Source: Aspidapion aeneum (Eukaryota; Arthropoda; Insecta; Coleoptera; Brentidae). From it: a stretch of DNA of 64,000 bases. Under the pieces are notes generated by a model. The model saw nothing but the letters and a program-made list of their open reading frames with translations. It had not been told where the DNA came from and did no database searches. The number at the start of each line of letters is the position of its first letter. Position 1 is the first letter of the stretch. The DNA lies in NCBI GenBank assembly GCA_963576565.1, contig OY755038.1:181201452-181265451 (forward strand). The letters run 5' to 3'. The translations under genes and the position numbers were made by a program. This document shows, one piece after another, positions 55,436 to 64,000 of the stretch.

Positions 55436-57388
55436 TAACTATATAATGACTGGCCTATAAGTTAAAGCCTCAAAACCAAGATTTAAAACTTAACAAGCTC
55501 GAAAAACACGCAGATGCAACAAAATTTTAATACCCGATATATATGTTGAATGCATAAAACATGGAAACAACCTAAGTGAACTTTTCCACTATCAGTACAA
55601 ATTAATGTTTTTTAATTAAAGTGTTCATTTTATTTTTAACCAATTTCAGTATCTCATACAAATGCATAAAAGTTTCTAAATTGTAAATAAAACACCGAAA
55701 TAAACTCTGTCGATTATATTGGTGTAGCCCAAGAAAAATAAATCAGCTGAGGGGCTGCTTGATAGCTATAATGTTGCGAAAGGATCTTATTTGAATAGGC
55801 CTGATTAGAAAATGGATAGGTATTAAAAAAATATTATACTAATTTTACGGCTACAAAGAAAGTTCGTAAAGTAAAAAACGCAGATCACTATCTTAAATAA
55901 AAATCGATTAATTAAATTTATCGAAAATGGAATTTCCGTTCGCAATAAATAATCAAATCAAAGTTTTTACAAAAGTTTCCGCTGTTTATTGGGCTAGTTT
56001 GAACTAACTTCTCAAAGCATTTTTTCAATGTAATTTCGATCGTTTCATTTGTTTTTAAGCGGTGCTTAGATTGCGAGGCATCATTCGAGGAACGCGGGTA
56101 AATATCTGATGGAATCACGTGCTAAAAAAACTACATAATTACCTACATAAGTGCAATGGGGTCATTTCACGTTTTTCAAATAAAGCGAATTTAATTCAGA
56201 AATTCTTACGAAGTAGTAACACACTAAACCTTACAGGGGATAAAAACTGAGATTCCACTAAAAGCTACGGCTAAAAATAGGCAGCACTGTGAAAAAACGA
56301 TGAGACTCACACTTTAAATTTCGTTTTACTAAACTTTTTGAAAAATTGAATCTTATCGTTTTTCTACTGGACCCTTCAATTTCATATCCCGTTTTAGAAA
56401 GTGTTACACGTCGTTTACGAGAAAGCGTTTTCAACTTTAATGGAAATTAAAATATGAATAAAACAAAAAAAGCCATGTCTTCAGGTACATTTTGGGGTCT
56501 ACCACCACCCCTGTCGGGGGTAGAAATAAGAAAATTGACTTTTAGAGCGAAGAAACGATGCAGTAAAATAAAAATAATAAAATAATTTTTAATTACCGTT
56601 TTTTAAATTTTGCTTTTTTTAAACATCGTCCGCCGTGTTTGGTTGGCCACAATTTGTTTAAGCTACTACCCTCTAACTGCTGTGAAAATGAAATTATTAC
56701 CCCCAAATTATACCATTTTCCTTGTTCTGGCGACCTGGCCCATGGACTACATAGAGACTAAGACAATTGGGCTACTCGAGCATGGGGGCCACCCTTAAAT
56801 TACGTACCGGAAAACCAGTCTCTTTAACTTAGAGAAAGTAACTTAAGGCTCTATCTCTTAGTGCGTTACGTAATTTAGGAACAAGCCCTAAGGCTGGCTG
56901 ATTGCACGATTCATTTACCTTAAGTAGCGGGCGGTGGGGTCGCCACATCCATACGTAAAAATAGCCATATTATAATTTACTAAGAGAATTAATGAAATTA
57001 TAAAAATACGATTTTAAAAAAAATTATGCTTTTTATTTTGATGTTTGTACCTACATCATTTGGTAAGTAATAATAGTAAGGTATTAAAAATTATTCTGGA
57101 CTATACATACATACACAGTTTTCTAAATTATGTGAATTAATGAAAGTTAAAAATTAAAATTATTATTTTACACATTTATTTAGTCAATTTAGCCATTTTA
57201 ATTTAAATAGGGCATTTTATACCACATTACATTTAATCAAGCAAAACTAGATCATAAGGACATTATCTTTTAACAAAATAATTATATCTTTATATTCGAT
57301 GACTAAAGCAATAGCAAAAAAATAGGATATACAGGCTTAGTTACGTTTGTGTTCTTTGCCTAGATCCAGTTAATTTTCAAAATCCAAA
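55436..57388. other. Unassigned stretch upstream of the LRR-type gene
   Basis: No gene recognised. CCACCACCCCTGTCGGGGGTAG near 56500 is a short GC-rich block typical of dispersed insect repeats. A short inverted pair (TTAAATTACGTA / TTACGTAATTTA) lies at about 56795 and 56865. The last 30 bases before 57389 are conserved with those before 61154, so they are likely 5' untranslated sequence. Confidence 0.5.
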
Positions 57389-57599
57389 ATGTTTTCAACT
57401 AAATTTGTCCTATTAATCCCAATATTTAGTGGCCTAATTAAAGGAGAAAGTCCAGTATGTGAAATTAACGCTTGTCAAGCCCTAGAAGAAAGTCTTATAA
57501 AACTTACTGAACTTTCGGATAAAATTGAGGGAAATAGTAGTAGTAATAATTATTTGCTAAATCTCGAGAGAAGAATTAGGTCACTGGAACAGCCAGGTT
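57389..57599 (+). CDS. First coding exon of a secreted LRR-type protein
   Basis: ATG at 57389 opens a frame that starts with a signal-peptide-like stretch (MFSTKFVLLIPIFSGLIKG), followed by two cysteines (CEINAC) and a charged, helix-prone segment (ALEESLIKLTELSDKIEG, then LLNLERRIRSLEQP). It runs to a good splice donor, CCAG|GTTAGT, at 57599/57600, leaving one base (phase 1). The exon at 61376 begins with the two bases needed to complete that codon, giving ...SLEQPVWKIVDRLEKW. The coding text is intact and its first codons are conserved in a second copy at 61154, both signs of a real gene. Function is inferred only from the next exon. Confidence 0.65.
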
Positions 57600-58335
57600 A
57601 GTCTAAAGTTACTTATACTGTTAGTAAATATAAAATTTGGAGGGAAATGAGAAGAGTTTCCTATTGTAATAAAAATTAATGTGATCTTTGATATCTCATT
57701 CATAAACTTTTTTGGTTGCTACCATTATTCTAATTTACTTTGATTTGGTAAAATTTAAAAAATCCCTTTGTCCATTTTTTCTTAACAACAAATACATCTA
57801 CAACATTGACTTCTATACCCTACGGGTAGACCCGGCATGGGCTTAAATTGCCATTATATCAAGCTTTTATCGCAATCGACCACATACAATTAAGAATTTA
57901 ATGACCAAGACAGGGATGAAAATAGAATTTCGGTTTGGTAAGTCCGGACACATGCAACATCGCAAAAATATTCTATTGGCTTGTCTTGAATAAAAAAGGT
58001 CAGTGGCGGCGAAAAATAAAAATTTTGAATTCTAGCAGCATTTTTTTATCAACAATTTTCTGGTTGAATATCAAATAATTCATGAATACTTACTTGTGTA
58101 TACTGTGTTTACAAAATTCTCTTCAGTAAAAAAAAGAGTTAAAAGAATTTGTTAGCATGCTAAGTGCAGTGGATGTATTAAAATTATTGTTTTCATCTTA
58201 GAACTTTACAAATGTTGTACCTTCCAGGTAAAATATTTTATTTCTTTAAACAAGTGTCTTCTTCAACTCTTCTCTTCTTGGGTGGACTACAAGTTATGGT
58301 GGAGTTAGATGGAATTTCGGAACTAAAAATTTCAA

Positions 58336-60415
58336 TTCGGAATGGGACAACTGGGCGCCGGACCAACTCGGCGTCGCCAACAGGGCGCCACGCCGGGCCT
58401 AATGGGCCCCGGGCCAACTCGGCGCCGGACTATTTTTTTTTCGATAAAATGTGCGGATAAAAAACAAAATAAATATGTTATTTATACAAAAATTTCAAAA
58501 CCAATTAAGTTGAGTGTTAAAATTTGGTAGGTGTAGTGTTCTGGTAACCTGGCAACATACCATTTACGTTTTTTATTTCAAGAGTGACGGATCCAAAACT
58601 GTGGATTTCTTTATTTTTAAACCGATTTGTCTCAAACTTGAAAGTTTGCAGTGTTTGAGATCACTTAATACAGGTTTATCCTCAAACTTAAAAAAATTAA
58701 AATGGCGGATCCAAAATGGCGGATTTTCTTATTTATGCACCAATATTTATCAAATATAGAACTTGGCAGTGTTTCAAGTCGCTGAATATGATTTTTGACT
58801 GGAACTCATAAAAAAATCAAAATGATGGATTTAAAATGGCGGATTTCTTTATTCTTAAACCGATTTGTCTCATACGTAAAAGTTTCCAGTGCTTGAAAGT
58901 ACTTAATTTCAAATGACGGATGGAAAATGGCGGATATTTTTATTTATGCACCGATATGTATCAAATACAGAAATTGGCGCTAATTATGATTTTTTACTCA
59001 AACTCATAAATAATTTAAAATGACGGATCCAAAATTGAAACACCGCCAAGTTCTATATTTGATACATGTGGGTGCGGTGCATAAATAAGAAAATCCGCCA
59101 TTTTAGATCCGCCATTTTTGAGGATAAAACTGTATTAAGTGTTCTCAGGCACTGCAAAACTTCAAGTTTGAGACAAATCGGTTTAAGAATGAAGAAATCC
59201 GCCATTTTGAGTTTTTCATGAGTTTGAGTCAAAAATCCTAATCAGCGACTTGAAACACCGCCAAGTTATTTGATAAATATCGGTACATAAATAAGAAAAT
59301 CCGCCATTTAAATTTTTTAAGTTTCAGGATAAAACTGTATGAACTGATCCCAAGCACTTCAAACTTTCAAGTTTGAGACAAATCGGTTTAAAAATAAAGA
59401 AATCCGCCATATTGGATCCGCCATTTTGAGTTTTTCTTGAGTTTGAGTTAAAAATCACAATCGGCGACTTGAAACACCGCCAAGTTCTATATTTGATAAA
59501 TATCGGTGCATAAATAAGAAAATCCGCCATTTTGGATCCGCCATTTTAATTTTTTTAAGTTTTAGGATAAAACTGTATTAACTGATCTCAAGCACTTCAA
59601 ACTCTCAAGTTTGAGACAAATCGGTTTAAAAATGAAGACATCCGCCATTTTGGATCCGTCATTTTGATTTTTTCATAAATTTGAGTCAAAAATCGTAATC
59701 TGCGACTTGAAATACCGCCAAGTTCCATTTTATCGATGCATAAATAAGCAAGTCCGCCATTTTGGATCCGCCATTTTAATTTTTTTAAGTTTTAGTATAA
59801 AATTGTATTAAGTGATCTCAAGCACTGCAAACAAAGTTTGAGACAAATCCGTTTAAAAATAAATCCACCATTTTCGATCCGCCATTTTGAATTTTTTATG
59901 AGTTTGAGTAAAAAATTATGATCAGCGACTTGAAACAGCGCCAAGTTCCATATTCAATACATATCGATGCATAAATAAGAAAGTCCGCCATTTTGGATCC
60001 ATGATTTTAATTTTTTTAAGTTTGAGGGTAAAACTGTATTAAGTGATCCCAAACACTTCAAACTCACAAGTTTGAGACAAATCGGTTTAAAAATAAAGAA
60101 ATCCGCCATTTTGGATCCGCCATTCTTGTAATCAAAAACGTAAATTTTGTGTTATCAGGTTACCAGAACTCTAGACCTACCAAAATTTCAACACTCGACT
60201 TAATCGATTTAACTCTAACAAAACCAAATTTTAAGAATATTACGTAAAGGATTTTTTAAAGAAGTTTTTGCATAAATAATAATATATCTATTTTGTTTTT
60301 CATCTGCACATTTTATCAAGGAAAAATATTTTAGTCCGGCGCCCAGTTGGCCTGCCGCCCAGTTGGCTCGCCGCCCAGTTGGTGGCGCCGAGTTGGCGGC
60401 GCCCAGTTGTCCTAG
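58336..60415. mobile_element. 2.1-kb foldback element with internal CCGCCATTTTGG repeats
   Basis: Inverted GC-rich ends: GGGACAACTGGGCGCCGGAC on the left (58344) and GGCGCCCAGTTGTCC on the right (to 60412). These are followed inward by matched AT-rich segments (58440-58560 versus 60135-60310, e.g. GGTAACCTGGCA / TTATCAGGTTACC). The centre is two blocks of a ~230-bp dimeric repeat in opposite orientation, switching near 59035. No coding capacity. Related ends occur at 4586-4745. Long nested inverted repeats without a transposase are typical of Foldback-type elements; the superfamily is not determined. Confidence 0.8.
58575..60125. repeat. ~230-bp inverted/tandem repeat array of the foldback
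   Basis: Each ~230-bp unit is a dimer: one half has AACTTGGCGGTGTTTCAAGTCGC-like text, the other AAACCGATTTGTCTCAAACT. Both end in AAAATGGCGGATCCAAAATGGCGG. On the right side TTTGAGACAAATCGGTTTA recurs near 59165, 59373, 59605, 59837 and 60069. Units left of about 59035 are in the opposite orientation to those right of it. Confidence 0.85.
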
Positions 60416-61153
60416 ACTGCAACACATTTCAGGACAAATTATTATTAAAAAATTATCTTATAAGTGCGGGGAAGTGACACTTTCTGAATTAAAATGTGTG
60501 AGGGTCGCAAGGTCGCAGAAAAAACTATCTATCGTGACGCTACTGAAGCTTCTCGTGATTTACAAAAAACTATCAATCAGGACGACTTACCCATGAAATG
60601 TTTTTGTTCATCGATTTTTTTTTCTTCTTTTGTACAAAAAACATTTTCGCACCATGATTAAACTTAAATAGTTACTTCTAAACTTGTTTTTAAACGTTTT
60701 TAAGATTTCTTTTTGTAATATTTCCGCACGAAATTCAAAAAAGTTCATTTCCGTACTTAGACTACATTGTCTATCAGTTTTCCCTGTATAAAACGAAAAA
60801 CCTGCTTGTCGAATCACTCAAAATACGGCAGGTGGATTAAAATTACCCAGATGCTTTTCTGTCGCACTTATGCCGTCAGTGTGAAAGAGACACAAGTACC
60901 CATATGTTATCTAGGGTATTATTAGCATTCAAAATCAGCCTTTCTTTGTCCGTTTCACATGTTCAATATTGTCTATCTCTGTTTTTATTGTAAAAGAAAT
61001 ACCGGCCGATAGAAACCAAATTGGATAGAGTCAACAAAAAATGCCTTGTCTTTCCGTCTCTAAGGCCCTTTCAGGGCCTTATACAACTCAATGATCTATA
61101 CCTATGTATAAGGGTGCGTTTTGCTTAGATCCGCTTTGTCTTTAAATCCTAAA

Positions 61154-61320
61154 ATGTTTCCAACTAAACTTCTCTTACCAACTTTAATACTTAATAAACT
61201 TACTGAATTTTCGGAAGAGGAAGAGTTTTCTATTGAACCGTACTGTCAGTTACTCTCAGTTACCCTCAGACCTCAAATAATGTCTCCATTTTTGACGACT
61301 GCTCTGGAGCTCCCAATCTA
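61154..61320 (+). pseudogene. Degenerate duplicate of the first LRR-type exon
   Basis: Upstream TAGATCCGCTTTGTC...AAATCC(T)AAAATG matches the sequence in front of 57389. The frame gives MFPTKLLLPTLIL then NKLTEFSEEEEF, aligning to MFSTKFVLL... and IKLTELSDKIEG of the first copy. About 75 bases between (the CEINAC part) are missing, and the splice donor at the end is not preserved. A TATA-like TGTATAAGGG lies near 61106. A tandem-duplicate relic. Confidence 0.6.
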
Positions 61321-61375
61321 ATATTTCTCCTAAAACACATCTTAAATTATGTAAATAGTGCATTTACAATTTTAG

Positions 61376-61521
61376 TATGGAAAATCGTAGATCGTTTAGA
61401 AAAGTGGCCAGATTGTGGAAAGGGTCCTTGTAGTTGCCTTCCGGAAACAAAGACCATTAGCTGCTGGAAACAAGATTTTAACAGTTTACCCGACCAACAA
61501 ATTGTGCCCAATGATGTAAAA
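61376..61521 (+). CDS. LRR N-terminal cap exon (LRRNT)
   Basis: Follows a splice acceptor (TTTACAATTTTAG). After two bases the frame reads WKIVDRLEKWPDCGKGPCSC, then LPETKTISCWKQDFNSLPDQ and IVPNDVK, and ends at AAA|GTAATG, a plausible donor leaving phase 0. Four cysteines spaced C-x4-C-x-C-x10-C, then LPDQQIVPNDV, fit the cysteine-capped N-terminus of extracellular leucine-rich-repeat proteins ('C..GPCSC...ISC....L..LP...P.DV'). In phase it joins the 57389 exon. The following LRR exons were not found before the window edge. Such proteins are usually secreted or cell-surface receptors; the specific gene is not identified. Confidence 0.7.
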
Positions 61522-62819
61522 GTAATGTAATTGCAATTTTTTTATGATTACATGGTACAATGATAACAAAAAATATGAAAAAATATTAAGTTCTATTATG
61601 AATTTTATATTACAAGCTTTGTCTCGGTAATCCCCATTCAACCAGTTTTTTCAAAATTATACCTAGTATTTTTTTGCTAACTGAAAAATATTTTAAATAT
61701 ATTAAAATTGCGGATAAGTTTTTAAAACATTTTTTGTTTAAAACTAGTTTATTAGTTGGGTTTATGTCACTGTAACAGGGCTCGTATGTTGTAATAATTG
61801 GTGCGTTAAATCGAAAATCCACATTTCCACTTGTTTCAGAAAACGATCTAAATGGTAATATTGCTTTTGCCGTTTATTTTGGTCTTTACATAGCAGTAAA
61901 ATTGTTTTGATACAGAACCCGCCTCAAAATTATTAAAGATCCACGTAAAATGTAATTTTTTTCAGAAAATTGTTTTGTTTTGTTAAATTTTTCAAACAAA
62001 CCAAACTAAAGCTTCTTGGTTCTGACCTACCAGTGAGTATATATTAATAGTGTTTTAAAATATTCTTCCTGACCGTTACAATTGTGAATTATTTTAGATC
62101 CTGGGAATCGGTCAATAAAAATCTCACTTTATTGTTTGTGACGTTTTGGTTTATTCAGCCATCATCAGACATATTCTACACTTAAAATTTATATAAGAGG
62201 TGGGCCAATAAAAAACCGTTTTTACCGTTGTTTTTAATTTTTGTTCACTATAATTTTTGAACTATACAATTAATTTTAATGGGACAAACTACACTTTGCA
62301 GATAATTAGTCAGAGTTTTGACTAAATATATTTTTTTGCCGGTCACCTCAAAGTCCAGTATGGCGGACAAAATTAAAATGTACCCTTCAAAGATGTAGTA
62401 AAAAGAAAAGAATCGGTAAAAAAGATACATGCAATACGATTGCCTTGCCAATTATGTCTGCATTTATTTCCTTATAAATTCACTCCTACTGAACCGATTT
62501 TAATAAAATAAAAAATATCCTGGTTAGAGTTGATAACTTTTAAAGATCATGATCAAAGTTTATCGCCATCTTAAAATTTAAATGGCGGACAGAATCATTT
62601 TTGATTCCTTAAAATGGCGAAAATGTTTAAGTTTTCTTTTTAATTTATAGAAAAGCACTACTTTTCCCCACACAACGAGGTACAAATTAGTAAAATCGGT
62701 ATATGTTTTTGTTTTTTTTGCCTAAAAATTTCCACTTTCCAAGACTATCCTTACATAGTACCACCGGCTAGGACAATTGAAAAGAAGAAGAGTAAGTGAT
62801 TTTGCTAGAATAATCAAAG
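61522..62819. other. Unassigned stretch after the LRRNT exon
   Basis: No further exon could be supported. A Penelope-type tail lies at 62090-62170. CCAGTATGGCGGACAAAATT (62350) and ATTTAAATGGCGGACAG (62578) echo the ATGGCGGA motif of the foldback at 58.3-60.4 kb. Confidence 0.5.
62090..62170 (-). mobile_element. Penelope-type 3' tail with hammerhead-like core
   Basis: Minus strand 62170-62138 reads GTCTGATGATGGCTGAATAA then ACCAAAACGTCAC. Penelope-like elements commonly end '...GATGGCTGAATAAGCCGAAACGTCG'. CTGATGA followed by a short stem and (G/A)AAAC-GTC is also the layout of the hammerhead ribozyme core that some of these elements carry. No coding part is attached. Confidence 0.5.
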
Positions 62820-63430
62820 AAGTTCGATAGTGTTATATTCAAAAACCAAAAGAGATATTTGAGAACCGACTTCGACATTAACCTTACAGCCCAAAAATTG
62901 ATAATTAGAAAGATTTTCTACAGTATTCCATCACTTTCTACGACGTTCTATTCGAGAACCAGAAGAGATATCCAAAAAGCGACTTCAAAATTAGCTTAGT
63001 CATTTAAAAAGTAAGAATTAGATAAAATTTCTAGAAGATTCCATAATATTCTTCGACGTTCTATTCGAGAACCAGAAGAGATATACAAAAACCGACTTCG
63101 ACATTAGCTTAGTTATTTCAAAAGCAAGAATTAAAAAAAAATTCTAGAATTTTCCATAACATTCTACGACGTTCTATTCGAGAACCATAAGAAATATACA
63201 CAAAACTGACTTCGTCATTAGCTTAGTTATTTAACAAGCAAGAATTAGAAATAATTTCTAGATTATTCCATAACATTCTTCGACGATCTACTCGAGAACC
63301 AAAAGAGATAATCAAAAAGCGATTTCTACATTTGCCTAGTAACGGAATGAGTGACAGTATATTCCAGAACATTCCATCAGGTTCTAGTTAAGAATCAGTA
63401 GAGATATTGAAAAACTGGCAGACATTAGCT
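62820..63430 (+). repeat. ~115-bp minisatellite with HSE-like motifs
   Basis: Five units marked by CGAGAACCAGAAGAGATAT-type text near 62836, 62954, 63070, 63183 and 63293, with a diverged one near 63385, so about 113-118 bp apart. Each also has CGACTTC(G/A)ACATTAGC and ATTCCATAACATTCTTCGAC. Perfect TTCnnGAAnnTTC motifs lie at 63029-63041, 63142-63154 and 63362-63374, with a one-mismatch version at 63256-63268. The array ends about 90 bases before the gag-like start codon. Confidence 0.8.
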
Positions 63431-63516
63431 TTATAGTCAAAAAAAATAAATAAATAAGTAAACGTTTAGAGAGGTTTGTGAAAAAGTTGTTGCTTACCAG
63501 ACAAGGATCGGTAAAG

Positions 63517-64000
63517 ATGAAAGAACTAACTAAAATGATTTAGGCTCTATCAGCTCAAGTGGCTCAAAACCAGAATTATAGATTAGATGGCATGCAAGAA
63601 AACTTCGATCAGATAAAGAGCAACTCCGAACAGCTTAGAGGAGAGTTCAAGCAGCAACCGAAGGCCCTAAGAAAGAAATAACTCAAATAATGCAGAACGT
63701 CGAAGAAAAGGTACAAGACAAATTGCAGAATGTAGAAGAAATGGTACAAAACAAATTGCAGAAAGTTGAATAAAAAGTGGAGATCAAGCTACAGAATGTG
63801 AGAGAACAAGTTTTTCAAACAGTGGAAGAAAAATTTCAGGACGTATCAAAGCAGCTTATATAGCTTCAGAAAGAACACAACAAAATAAAAGATCAGAGAT
63901 ATGTTGTGAATACCAACCAAAACATTAAGCCTCCAAATTACGATGGTACATCTTTCTGGTCCACCTACAAACAACAGTTTGAAGCTGCCGCTGCTGCAAA
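63517..64000 (+). pseudogene. Ty3/Gypsy-like gag, N-terminal part (runs off window)
   Basis: ATG at 63517 gives MKELTKMI, an in-frame TAG, then ALSAQVAQNQNYRLDGMQEN. After a frameshift near 63655 follow coiled-coil repeats of the type QNVEEKVQDKLQ, two more stops, and finally IKPPNYDGTSFWSTYKQQFE before the window edge. The 'PP.(Y/F)DGT..W..Y..QFEAAA' block is the start of the capsid region in insect Ty3/Gypsy gag proteins, and the helical N-terminus fits. At least three stops and one frameshift show this copy is dead. Its LTR was not located; the minisatellite upstream occupies that position. Confidence 0.7.

Larger units (their letters stand above)
57600..61375 (+). other. Putative 3.8-kb intron of the LRR-type gene
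   Basis: Bounded by CCAG|GTTAGT and CAATTTTAG|TATGG. It contains a 2.1-kb foldback element (58336-60415) and a degenerate duplicate of the first exon (61154-61320). That duplicate is what makes the gene model uncertain: the exon at 61376 may belong to the duplicate instead. Confidence 0.45.

Noticed and set aside
58212..58460. Open frames at 58212-58530, with a WTTSYGGVRWNFG-like stretch, as a lectin-like exon
   Set aside because: Two frames are open, the reading continues into the foldback end, and no splice sites in the right phase were found.

Overview
This window looks like nuclear DNA from an insect with a large, transposon-rich genome. It is AT-rich and has no operons. It carries BEL/Pao, LINE, Penelope-like, piggyBac-like, P-like and mariner-type elements, many foldback elements, long satellite arrays, and a short AACCT (TTAGG-type) stretch. 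The element mix would suit a beetle or a similar insect, but that is a guess. I see only one host protein-coding locus: two exons of a leucine-rich-repeat-type protein and a broken duplicate exon near the right end. There is also one tRNA-like sequence. Nearly everything else is mobile or tandemly repeated DNA.

Layout, left: 1-2640 and 4970-11065 hold the same ~148-bp satellite in opposite orientations, around a 2.3-kb spacer. The spacer contains a small hairpin element, a composite Helitron/HINE-like element (copy A) and the end of a GC-ended foldback family. 11.1-21.1 kb is a graveyard: composite copy B, dispersed repeats, a probable solo LTR, a 350-bp TIR element, a palindrome-bracketed (GTCT)n element, an RTE-type LINE 3' fragment and a ~1-kb piggyBac remnant with TIRs and a transposase C-terminus.

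Middle: 22.0-24.4 kb is an old, internally deleted BEL/Pao element on the plus strand. 26.1-27.5 kb holds LINE fragments, one of them split by a TA-flanked mariner-type MITE. 27592-34346 is a structurally complete BEL/Pao element on the minus strand, with two LTRs and a perfect 5-bp TSD; its reading frame is broken. 38224-41000 is a second piggyBac-like element (TTAA both sides) with a nested Penelope fragment. 41030-43800 is a degenerate ~185-bp satellite interrupted by composite copy C.

Right: 44261-45770 is a deleted relative of the BEL element with its own 5-bp TSD. 45872-52262 is one LINE of the CR1/Jockey group on the minus strand. It is split by a 2.16-kb element that made a perfect 8-bp TSD and carries a THAP-domain remnant, so I read it as P-like. 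57.4-61.5 kb is the LRR-type gene; its large intron contains a 2.1-kb foldback element built of repeated CCGCCATTTTGG motifs. 62.8-64.0 kb is a ~115-bp minisatellite carrying heat-shock-element-like motifs, next to the start of a Ty3/Gypsy-like gag that runs off the window.

The elements do not form a pathway. What the window records is an order of insertions, readable from target-site duplications and nesting. Most coding remnants have stops and frameshifts and are treated as pseudogenes.
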